From the NCBI GenBank assembly GCA_026873275.1, contig JANTUC010000007.1, positions 2,046,001-2,110,000 of the forward strand: 64,000 bases of DNA, given 5' to 3'. Both the position numbers and the translations under genes were made by a program. Position 1 is the first letter of the stretch; the number at the start of each line of letters is the position of its first letter. The stretch is from Pseudopithomyces maydicus (lineage: Eukaryota; Ascomycota; Dothideomycetes; Pleosporales; Didymosphaeriaceae). The notes beneath the pieces were generated by a model. That model did not search any database. It saw nothing but the letters and a program-made list of their open reading frames with translations, and had not been told where the DNA came from. Below are positions 54,777 through 64,000 of the stretch, piece by piece.

Positions 54777-55264
54777 GTCGGGCGACTAGGAAACGATCGA
54801 CTCAGGACTACCGGTCGTGTGTAGTGGAAAAGCCGCCGCTCATGCTGTCGTGGGGCGATTTTATAGGAAATCGGGGCTCCCGGCAAACCACACGCGCTGA
54901 GAAAGCGGGTGACCACGGCCTGGAGAATGAGAACACACGGCCGCCGCCGTAGTGTGAAGAGGGCGCCACCTCTTTATACCTCCATCAGGCGGCGCCGGAA
55001 CATTAGCTAATCCGCTACCGACGCGCTAGCTCTGCATCCGGCTAGTGATGACCTAGCGCACTCACCAACGCCAATATTCGTCGCGCAGGTCGAACTTTCT
55101 TGATCTGCAACCACATCGAGAACTTGAAGTCTCAGTCTCCGGTCATACGGTACGTTTCTGCGCAGTAGTCGCCGAAATTAAAAAAAGCGCTATAAATACT
55201 GACCCCCGCAGGTTAAATCGATTGTACTCCTGTTCTTTTCCACGACGAACATCACACATTCAAA
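54777..55264. promoter_or_regulatory. Divergent promoter SPT2 / RPP2
   Basis: 488 bp. A TATA element, tataaata, lies at about 55191-55198, some 70 bp before the ribosomal P2 start, and a C/T-rich stretch follows it, as at highly expressed ribosomal protein genes. Confidence 0.55.
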
Positions 55265-55653
55265 ATGAAGCACCTCGCAGCTTACCTCCTCCTCGGCCTC
55301 GGTGGCAACACCTCGCCCTCTGCCGCTGACATCAAGGCCGTCCTTGAGTCCGTCGGCATTGAGGCTGACAACGAGCGCCTCGAGAAGCTCCTCTCCGAGC
55401 TTGAGGGCAAGGACATCAACGAGGTACGGATGCGCTCGAAATCTACACTTAGACCCAGACTAACCCCGCGCAGCTCATCGCCTCTGGCTCCGAGAAGCTC
55501 GCCTCCGTCCCCTCTGGTGGCGCTGGTGGTGCCGCCGCTTCTGGCGGTGCTGCTGCTGCTGCTGGCGGTGCTGCCGAGGAGGCCGCCGCTGCTCCCGCTG
55601 AGGAGGAGAAGGAGGAGTCTGACGACGACATGGGTTTCGGTCTCTTCGACTAA
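55265..55653 (+). CDS. RPP2: 60S acidic ribosomal protein P2
   Basis: Exons are 55265-55423 and 55474-55653 (50-nt intron), giving 112 residues. The N-terminus MKHLAAYLLLGLGGNTSPS and the dimerisation helices through LSELEGKDINELI are typical. An Ala/Gly-rich hinge leads to the acidic C-terminal peptide EEEKEESDDDMGFGLFD, which binds elongation factors and is the ribosome-inactivating-protein contact site in eukaryotes. P2 pairs with P1 on the uL10 stalk. The codon bias is extreme for C-ending codons. Unspliced, the frame continues about 50 codons beyond the true stop with no similarity, so the spliced form is clearly right. Confidence 0.96.
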
Positions 55654-56657
55654 GCGCGTCGCCAACGTCCGTCTGTCAACGAAGTACGATCATGCCAGCC
55701 TCCCCTGGGCTACGAAAGTCACGCGGGACGACCAGGCGCTTTTGGGAGGTGTCGAGCGGGCTATCAGTGGGATTGTGGGCGCATTGCGCGGCTGTGTGTC
55801 GCCGTGTGCTAGTAGGATTCATTGAATGAAAAGTCATGCACCCCCAAGTTTAGCGATGGTTTCTGACCAATGTACGACTGAGTGATGTGTGATGGTGTGT
55901 GATTACGACTAGTGTAGCCATTCAGTGATGAAGCGACTGGAAACCAACCATTATGTCTACAATCTATCTCTGCTCAAGAATGCCTAGATATGGATTCATA
56001 ATTCATACCGCCATAAAATATGACATCTTCCCGGAGAACAGGCTCACCCCACCCAACCCCTCCATTGATCGTTGCCTAACACCTTTGCTCCGAGTCCTAG
56101 CTTACTCCACCATCCACATCCGGAAACCAACACTCCTCCCAAGTGGCAGTGCACCGGGCAGCAGAGACAAGAAAAACAGGCCCACGTCATACATATGTTG
56201 TCGTGAACTAAATAAAAGTTCAGTTAAATACATGTATTTGTTTGAGTTTTGTAACAGAGGCAGCATAGCCGCTGGCCAGGTAAAAGTGATTGTAGAAACT
56301 AGTTGCCGTCCCTTCTCGTTACAATATAAGGATAATTCATGTATACCGCTATGTACTATTATCTAAAGACAGTGTCTCGTTTTTCAATCTAAATATAATG
56401 AGAAATATCTTTTTTTTTCTAGATATCAAACTGGAATTACTCTGTATCGCGTGGAGCAGAGGGTATATTTAATCTAATCTAATCTAAGTTGACCTGAGGC
56501 ATCTACGTATATATGTATGTGCCTGGATGCATGTCATGCTTGCCTTTTTTTTTGCCGTCGTGAGTATGAATAAATTCTCGAATTTACACACGGGTAATAC
56601 CCTCTCTTTGACCAACGACCTCCATTCATTCCATTCCATTCCATCCATCCCCCCAAA
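55654..56657. other. 3'-3' intergenic
   Basis: 1 kb between convergent RPP2 and NUS1. AT-rich, with a taatc(taatc) run at 56471-56490 and a cattc run at 56624-56645. No gene is seen. Confidence 0.45.
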
Positions 56658-57806
56658 TTACTTCCCCACCCTAAACTCCGCCTTCCCAAACTGCTTCAAC
56701 GCCTTGACCCAAACCTGATAATTCACCCCCTTGTTATCCGGCAAGTGAAATATCTCCGTCAGCCTCAACTGCCACGGGGGTACCCCCTCAGCACGACCCT
56801 GGGCCCAAACAGTATCAGCAGATCCGGCTCGGAGCTCACGTAGTCGCTCAGCTCGGCGCTGATCAGATTCTGGTCGATCTGCTCGGTGCGGATGTCGCCC
56901 TTTTGCGCCATCGCGGCCAGCGTCACCGTGAGGTCGACCAGCGTGTCGCGCCCGTCGTGCTCGCTGAGGAGGAGAACTGTTAGATGCTGGCGCGAGGTGG
57001 AGGAGCCGTTTTCGCGGGGCTCGCTGGAGGGCGTGCCGGGGGGCGAGTAGGAGATTGTGTGGGGGGCTTTGACGGTTAGGGTGGGGCGGCGGCGGGGGCC
57101 GAAGTAGGAGGTTAGGTTTTTTGGATGGCGGCGTGGAGGGCGGGGACGTAGTTTTTGAGGACGCCTAGATCGGGGAGTAAGGTATCAGCTTGAGGTTTGA
57201 GGTTTGGGGGTTGGGTTGGGAATCATGGGTTGGATAGAGAAACGTGGGTGGAGTCTTACCCGTAGGCTCGTAGATGCTGAGGAGCGGGATGCCGGCGCTC
57301 GCGGTCCACGCGGCGATCTCGCACGCGTCCTGCACGAGGCCTTCCAGCCCGGCGTTGCCCTGGTCCTCGTCGTCTTCGCGGTGCTCCAGCGCGACGCTCA
57401 GGTGCTTGGGGAGCTGCTCGACGTTCTTGACGTCGTTGACGATCCACTCGGGGGTGTGGTGGTGGTGCCGTAGGACGCCGCGGACCTTGTACGAGAAGAG
57501 CCTCCATGCGCGGCGGAAGCGGAAGAAGAGGCTGAATACGAAGGAAATCACCAGGTGGAGGAGGATGTGAAGAGAGGTGCGGACGGGCGTCGGTTTGGTC
57601 TTCGGCGCGGAGACGGTGCGTTGTGTGAGCTGGGGGGACTTGGGGCCCTTGAGGGAGGACTGGTCCGGCGAGGAGGTCCGGATGGGCGCTGGCGGGAGGA
57701 AGGGCTTCATCAGGTCCTCGCGCTCTTTTGCTGTTAGCTGCTTTCCGTTGACGACGCCGCGGCGGAAGGCCAGCTCTTCGCGCTGGGTGATGCCTGTGGC
57801 TGCCAT
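56658..57806 (-). CDS. NUS1: Dehydrodolichyl diphosphate synthase subunit Nus1 (NgBR), two apparent frameshifts
   Basis: Exons are 57806-57260 and 57164-56658. One base seems missing in the coding-strand A run at 57117-57122 and one in the C run at 56776-56780; restored, the gene is 352 codons. After a disordered N-terminus, residues ~80-110 contain a hydrophobic helix (LLHLVISFVFSLFFRF) for ER anchoring. The second half is the undecaprenyl-synthase-like fold: LSVALEHREDD, SIYEPTGVLKNY, LISAELSDYVSSEPDLLILFGP, GYPPWQLRLTEIFHLPD and the C-terminal RVGK, matching the RxG region of Nus1. Nus1 is the non-catalytic partner of cis-prenyltransferase Rer2/Srt1 in dolichol synthesis for N-glycosylation. 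It is essential in yeasts, which argues against a pseudogene. Confidence 0.87.
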
Positions 57807-58408
57807 TGCGGCGGTGGGAGTCGGGGAATGCGCGTGGAAGCCTCCCAGACAGACACTTGTAGTGTAGCAAAGCGTGCAGGAGAGTGGAGCCCCGCGTTGG
57901 AGGAGGAATATGTGCTGTCGTGTCAGTCGACTACTTTACACGAAGCGGGAGCACGTTGCGGTGAGGCTGGTGCGCAAGTGGCGCCGATACTGCCGAGCCA
58001 AGCTGGTGCTCAGCCATGATGGGAGGGGGCAATTGCGTATGCGCGTCGCAATTGCTGGCGGCGTGCTGGGGGGCATGTGCCTTGCTTGCCAGTGCCCCCG
58101 GCATGTTATGGAGGTGCGTCTGAATGGGTGCAGATGCTTTGCTTGTCAAGTGTCGTCAGAGGACTTGGGGCCACCCCCCCAAGGCGGGCGGGCTGCACCC
58201 AGCGGGCGGCGTGGGGGAGGCACAAGCCACAGTGCAGCGGCGCCAGGAACCCTCAAGCCACGCCTTCCACGACGTCGCCTCGAACCACGACTGCAACCAG
58301 TCGATTGAGCTTCGCGAGGAGACGCGTGCCGACCTCCTGCGGCCCGAGAAGACCGGAGTCGCCTGGCTGCACATCCACCCCATGCTCCCCCGGTAGCACA
58401 CCACCACC
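57807..58408. promoter_or_regulatory. Divergent promoter NUS1 / SEC10
   Basis: About 600 bp between the two starts, GC-rich, with no gene I can defend on either strand. Confidence 0.4.
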
Positions 58409-61006
58409 ATGTCTCGCCCAAGCGCAGACAATGCCTCGCTGCTCTCGTACCAGGCCTCCACCAAGGGTGCCGGGCGCGGCTTCACCTTCTCGCTCGACAC
58501 CTTCTCGAACAAGGACTTCATCGTCAAGGACTTCATCGAGGCCCTCTCCGACAGTGCCACGCCCGCCTCCCGCAGATCAGCCCCCGGCGGCAGCCAGTCC
58601 CAGTTCGACCCAAAGCCCTTGATCCGCTCCTTCGAGAGCGCCCTGGCCCGCCTCAACAACCTGTCCGAGGACCTCGAGGAGCGTGAGAACGAATTATCTG
58701 GCGCAGTACGCCGCGCCGAAGCCCAGCACAATGCGAATGCTCAGTCACTCGGGAGGAAGCTCAACCAGGCCGTGGACCGCTTCCAGCGGTTGGACAACTC
58801 GCTTAATGGCAGCGGAGACGACGGATATGGAGATACGGGGGAAACATTGCGATGCGCATAGGAGAGCGGCTGGAGGAGCTGGACCGCCAGTTGAAGAGGT
58901 CCAACGACGCCAAGTTCTTGATCCTCTGCTGGCAAGAGGTCAGCCAACGGGGCAGTCTCGAGACGTTGGAGGATGTGAAGCGCCGGAACGACATCGTCGA
59001 GTGTGCACGCATCGCGAGGCAGCTGCTGAAGATTAGCTCTCGACTCGACCCTGACGGCAATCAGGGTGTGAATGGCAATGGTCCAAATGGCGTGAAAAAG
59101 CCTGGACGCTCAAAATTCCCTACGAAGGAGATTATCGAGAAGTTCCTGGAGAATCTGGAGCAAGACTTGCTCGCCAAATTCGACGACTGCCTGAGACGGG
59201 CTAACTACGATGGCATGCGGGAGTGCGCAATCACACTGAGAGACTTCAACGATGGTGCTAGTGTCATCGCAACATACGTGAGCCAGCACTCCTTCTTCAT
59301 CGACCGGACGCAGCTGGTTACGGACGAGCTGGTCGAGGACACCGAGACTTGGGATCGTCTCCAGGATCCCGATGCTGAGCCGCCGGGTGTGGAGCCCAGT
59401 CTCCAGTCGCTCATCGACGAGGTCAAGATCGTGGTGCAAGACGAGTCGGCCATCATCAAGCGCGCATTCCCTTACTACGAAGAGGTGTTGATCCGCTTCC
59501 TGCAACGGATATTCCAACAGTCTATCCAGCAGCGGCTGGAGATGGTGCTCGAGAAGGCCAACGAGCTGTCGTCACTTGCATTCCTGCGCTCGCTGCAGAC
59601 TACGAGGAGCTACATCACCACGCTGGTAGATGATCTCAAGGCTCATGGTTTGACTGAGCACCCGGAGCCTGTCACCTCGCAGATTGCTGCAACATTAGAC
59701 CAGCAACTGGAAGAGCTTTTCGTACCGTACTTCGTTGGATCGTCATATATTGAAAGAGAGAAGAAGAACCTGGAAGAGCTGTACTCATCCTTGCTTCTGA
59801 AATTCTCATCCTACCACGAACAACGGCGACGGATGCCCACGTCCTACTTCGGCTCACTCGCGCAGCGAGGCAAGGAGTTCGCAGCATCGGCACGTGACGC
59901 ATACATGGAACGGCTCGACACATCTGATCTGCCCGCCACACAGAAGGCCATGTTGCTCAGAATCGCTGGTCTCAAAGAAGACCAAAGCGACAAGAAGAAC
60001 ATCGAAACCACCGAAGAAGACGGAAAGCTCTCCATACCCACCGCTAAGCGTATGCTAAAGTGGCTCGCCGAGGGCGTCGGCCGCGGTCTCGAGCTCTCCC
60101 CCACCAACGAAACCCCCAAAGACGTGCAAAACCTCCTCATCCTCCTTCTCAACAACATGGGCGAGCTGTATTTAGAAACAGCCCTCGACGCGTAAGTACC
60201 TGTAACATCCATCTTCGAAAGAAAGAAAGAAACAAACAAACAAAAACGCTAACACCCCCCAGCGCCTCCGACCACGCCGTCTCCCAAGAAACCCTCAAAA
60301 CCCCCCAGACCTAACCCACCTCCCCTCCCTCCAAACCCTCACCATCATCCTGCACCTCCTCCAAACCACAATCCGCACCATCCTGCTCCCCCTCGCAACG
60401 CCCAACCTCACCATCCGCCGCGAAATAGAGAAGCAATCCAACGCAACCATGTCCACCCTCGAAGCCAAGCTCTCAAACGTCCTCAACATCACGCTCACCG
60501 CAACCCTAAACTGGGTCAACAAGCTCCTCGCCCAGCAGAAAAAGACAGACTTCCGCCCAAAAGACGACATGGACCTCGCCAGCGTATCCAGCGAGACGCC
60601 CCCCTGCCAAGCCGTCGTCTCCTTCCTAACCCGCGTGGCAACGCAATCCTCCGCCGCGCTCTCCGGCCGCAACCTCTCCCTCTTCCTCGCCGAACTCGCG
60701 CTCGGGCTGCGCGCACAGGTCCTGGCGCACTTGCTTAAATTCACGGTCAGCCAGTTTGGCGGCATCACCGTGAGCAAGGATATGACAAGGTATGCGGAGC
60801 TGGTGAGGGGGTGGCCGACGGGCGAGGAGCTGGAGAGTGGCGCCATGGATGTGCTGGTTGAGGTGGGGCAGTTGTTTATCATCAAGGGGGATGCGTTGAA
60901 GTTTAAGCTGAGTCAGGCCGGGGGTGAGGCGGGGGAGCTCAAGGCGTATATTAGGCAGAGGGAGGATGTTGGGAGTGTGGATGTGCAGGCTGCGTTGGGG
61001 CCGTAG
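58409..61006 (+). CDS. SEC10: Exocyst subunit Sec10, two apparent frameshifts
   Basis: Parts are 58409-60191 and 60263-61006. One base appears lost in the G run at 58837-58841 and one in the C run at 60301-60306; restored, the gene is 843 codons, the usual Sec10 length in filamentous fungi. The N-terminus has FTFSLDTFSNKDFIVKDFIEAL and a coiled coil (LNNLSEDLEERENELSGAVR). Then come RIGERLEELDRQ, AKFLILCWQEV, IARQLLKISSRLDP, and the helical-bundle repeats of the C-terminal half (QLEELFVPYFVGSSYIEREKKNL, FFxxxxQR-like QRGKEFAASARDAY). Sec10 works in the octameric exocyst that tethers secretory vesicles to sites of polarised growth. The last exon moves from C-ending to G-ending codons. Convergent with the thiolase gene. 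Confidence 0.9.
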
Positions 61007-61594
61007 GGGGAAAGGGGGAGGACAGGGCAGGGGAGGAGGTGTGTTGAGTGTGAAGTATACCATAGGAGCGAATCAGATGAACATCTTTATCGTTTGTACT
61101 TGAAGAGTCTGTTTCTCTTCTCACTCGGTTGGTCGCTACTTTGAATGTTTGATTGAGATCTTTCAAGTGAAGCCACTGGTCTATATTCTAAGTGTGTTTC
61201 TATTTATATTTCTATTTTTATTTCTATTTTTATTTTTACTCGTATCCTTACGATTTGTGGATATGTCAAAAGTTTGAGTCAATATGACGACGGCTCAAAA
61301 ATAGTTTAAAAAAGGTCTCCAAATGGATAGTAACAAAACATTGTATTTCCGTTCCAATTCCCGTTTCTGTTTTTATTCTCATTTCTGTTGAGTCTATTCC
61401 ATGCGCTATAGTGGTGTAAAAAAGGGTCAATGGTGTGAGTCTAGTTTTCTATGCTCGCAACGATGTTCAACGTAGATAGTACCTATTTCGGATAAACGAT
61501 CATTCGATAGAAGCTAAATTCTGGAATCCGCACATGAAAGCAGGGATGGAAGTCCCCACTCATATTAGGTCTGTCATTATGCTATGTACATGTA
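61007..61594. other. 3'-3' intergenic with simple repeats
   Basis: A run of ttctattt/tttattt words covers 61195-61242; related words recur at 61345-61390. Otherwise nothing is seen. Confidence 0.45.
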
Positions 61595-63499
61595 TCATAT
61601 CTTCGAAAGCCGGCCAAAGGTAAACAGCGACCTTCCTTCCTTCTTCTTATCCCCCTCAACCCACCCCTTCTGCCCTATAATCTCCTCCGAACTCTCCGCC
61701 ATCTGCCTCAACGTGCGCTCATCCCCATGATTAGCCAGGAAACGCTTCCCATTCCCCCTCAGCCTCCCCACGATATACCCCCTCAACGGCGACCCATCCC
61801 TCTTATACTCCACCGTATAAGTCTGCACACTATTAGTACAGAGCTATCCACAACCACCACCCCATATACTAAAAAAAGGAAAAAGGAAAAAAAAATGAAA
61901 AACATACCTCAACAACCGCCTCCCCCTCCGGCCGTTCCTCAATCTCCGGAACCTCCACCTCCGTAATCTCCCCCGGCAACGCCTCCTCCAACGGATACCC
62001 CGCCTCCCCGGCGCCCTCCCCAGCACAACCACACACTGATAGCTCAACACCCCCCATTACACAGCACGAGCCCCGTGTCGCCCCTCCCCGCCCTCATCGC
62101 CCTCGTCATCGCCGTCAAAGCATGCATACTGTAATTATTCCCCGCGCCCCCGAAGCTCGTCAGCCCGCCCAGCAACGTTAGCGCCTTCTCCCCGCCGACG
62201 AGTGGCAGTCCGAGGTGCGCGGCTGCGAGCTTGGGCACGATGGGGAAGCAGCTGTATATGTCGAGGAGGTCGATGTCCGCGGGGGAGAGGTTGGCGAGGG
62301 AAAGGGCGGTGGAGAGGGAGAGGGAGAGCGCGGGGGAGGAGTGGAAGTTTGGACGGTGCCAGAAGAGGGGTGCGTCGGAGGAGGCGGCGGAGGCGAGGGG
62401 GTAGATGAGGTGGGTGGGGGGAGGGAGAGGGATTGTGCGAAGGAGAGGGAGGTGAGGAGGAGGGCGGAGGAGAGGTTTACTGTGTTGAAGGCGTTCATTA
62501 GGAGGGGGTCTGGATGGGCGCGTTGGCGGGGTTAGTAAGGGGTTTGGATCGAAAGGGTGAGCGTGACGGGTATGTATGTACGTGGAGATAGAGATAGAGA
62601 TGTGTAAAGGGGAGAAAGGGTGGGAGACTTACACGGAGAACAAATCATGCGGTTCTTCCCCCCAACCGTCTTGATAGCCTCTTCATCGTGGGCCGTCCCG
62701 TGAGACCAAGCGAATTCGTTCCGAGCCGCTATCTCAGCGAAGGACGCGTAGAGGGCGGCGGATTCAGCGTGGTTGGCGGCGAGGGACTGCTTTCGGTGGG
62801 CACGGAAGGCGTTTTCGTACAGCGGGTACACTTGGATTGGGGTTCCGAAGTTGTGGCGGCCGCCGAGATCTACGATGGCGATGGTGAGGTTTGAGACGCA
62901 GGCAGAAGATTATACATAGTTGGTTGGTTGGCTTACTGGGACCCAAGTCCATGCCTGTGGGTGTGAATACGGATTGTACTGATTCGGATGGCGGCGTCCA
63001 TCCTGGGGGAGGCAAGGTCCCGGCGGCTGCGCAGGCGGATACTTTGGTTGTGGTTAGTTTTCATATACATACATCACTTGCACTTGTACATCTGTTCACT
63101 TTGGAGAATGAAAACCGTCACGAAATGCGGAACTCACACGACGCCAATGCCTCCCCCCAACTATGACCGCAACTTTACACTCCCCCTCGCGATTCTCTTC
63201 GCCGCGTCATCGAGCAACCTCCCCGGCTTATCGCCCCCATGCTCAGAGTAAAAGCTATGTTTCGGCTGCACGCCCAGCTTCGAGGCCACCAGGCCAGGAA
63301 GATCGGGATACGGCCACGTCCACGTTTTCACCACCGAGATGCTATCGATGGAAGCTTGGAGGCTAGCGCTGTCCGCCGTCGACGCATCTTCTATGGCGGC
63401 GAGAATGGCTTCGTGGATCAAGACTGCAGGCTCCTTGTGGTTTGCGGTGCGATTCTTGATGTCGCCTACGCCGATGATTACGGGTACTTCTTGAAGCAT
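61595..63499 (-). CDS. Thiolase-superfamily acetyl-CoA acetyltransferase-like protein, five apparent frameshifts
   Basis: Five exons: 63499-63138, 63026-62937, 62869-62633, 62509-61908 and 61822-61595. Bases appear missing in C/G runs at 63182-63186, 63153-63158, 62416-62421, 62050-62055 and 62006-62009. With five bases restored the gene is 508 codons with every splice phase correct. The N-terminus VPVIIGVGDIKNRT is the thiolase first strand. Later segments include RPYxLY-like VYPLYENAFRAHR, ESAALYASFAEIAARNEFAWS, NRMICSPYPLLMNAFNTVN, DIDLLDIYSCFPIVPKLAAAHLGL, GGLTSFGGAGNNYSMHAL and, in place of the usual Cys motif, LCNGGVLSYQ. The C-terminal exon adds an extra 75-residue domain. I infer acyl-CoA chemistry. 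The frame could also begin at 63517. Confidence 0.82.
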
Positions 63500-64000
63500 G
63501 GTGGCCGACCGAGGCAATTATATATATATATATATATATGGTATGGTATGTATAGGCTAGGCTATACGGATTAAAATGACTAGCAAGCAGAGGTTCACGT
63601 ATGGCGATTACGACATCGCAAGGTATGGTCGCGTATTGTAATGCAGGTGTGGATGTAGTAAAGGGAATATGTAATATGCTCGAGTCGTGATTGGTGAGGG
63701 GAAGGCGCGGTTTGCCGAGGTACTTCATGGGGTGTGGTTTGGGGTTAGCGCGTTGGTAGGCATCGGCGAAGTTTTTGACGTCTGTTTGGACATTTCGTTC
63801 ATGCTGGTATGTGTGGTGTACTGATCTGATACAAAATATGGGAAAACTATCCAAACTTTTGTTGTATAGCTACTCGAATCCACATTACATCTCGTTGGGC
63901 ATGCATTGACACCCACGTACGCGCATATTGGACCAACATCCAGGGGAATCTATTCCGCGGAGGCCAACGCCCATCACGAATGGCTTCAAGATGGCAACAT
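63500..64000. other. Window end, TA microsatellite
   Basis: A (ta)n run of about 11 units lies at 63519-63540, just upstream of the thiolase start, where it could be part of the promoter. No further gene is visible to the window edge. Confidence 0.6.

Noticed and set aside
63519..63540. TA run as a telomere or centromere signal
   Set aside because: A simple dinucleotide microsatellite next to a gene start; fungal telomeres are TTAGGG-type.

Overview
The window is nuclear DNA of a filamentous ascomycete (Pezizomycotina). Dothideomycetes is my best guess, but sequence alone does not prove it. The evidence is gene-dense DNA with 45-70 nt GT-AG introns, fungal-specific families (DUF3433, DUF3807, HET-NACHT-WD40, F-box-ankyrin) and orthologues of single-copy fungal genes. 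About 25 protein genes can be supported. I found no rRNA, tRNA, CRISPR array or complete transposon.

Layout. 0.6-13 kb is a core block: the rRNA cytidine acetyltransferase KRE33 (+), an alpha/beta hydrolase (-), a divergent DUF3807 / fasciclin-like pair, a metallo-beta-lactamase-fold hydrolase (+), a small membrane protein (+) and a PWWP-domain chromatin protein (-). 13-15.7 kb has no gene I can defend. 15.7-19.3 kb holds a UBE2W-type E2 and the ribosome-associated Hsp70 SSB. 19.3-21.7 kb is gene-poor and carries two blocks of 111-bp tandem repeats. 21.7-30.8 kb holds a serine beta-lactamase-like hydrolase, valyl-tRNA synthetase with two in-frame start codons (mitochondrial leader plus cytosolic start), CK2 alpha and the RNase P/MRP subunit RPP1. 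30.8-34.4 kb is rearranged: an inverted relic of the hydrolase tail, a 54-bp tandem duplication, a pyrimidine-rich minisatellite, and the two halves of a SNF2 ATPase on opposite strands. 35-36.9 kb is the MPS1 checkpoint kinase. 37.8-50.5 kb is an accessory segment with intact, AT-richer reading frames: a 1451-residue HET-NACHT-WD40 NLR-like protein, a 1448-residue multi-pass DUF3433 protein, an uncharacterised 192-residue protein and an F-box/ankyrin protein with nearly identical repeat units. 51-64 kb returns to core genes: a low-complexity protein, SPT2, ribosomal P2, NUS1, SEC10 and a thiolase-like enzyme.

Two window-wide patterns stand out. First, seven conserved genes, some of them essential, are each broken by one to five missing single bases in homopolymers. 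I count 19 such losses, 17 of them in C or G runs. Restoring one base per site makes every one of these genes a whole number of codons, so I read them as sequence errors and not as pseudogenes. Second, in many exons the coding strand changes from C-ending codons in the 5' part to G/T-ending codons in the 3' part, sometimes within about 100 bp and restarting in the next exon. This is the least expected biological signal here. The most system-like locus is the NLR / DUF3433 / F-box-ankyrin segment, a candidate allorecognition (heterokaryon incompatibility) neighbourhood.
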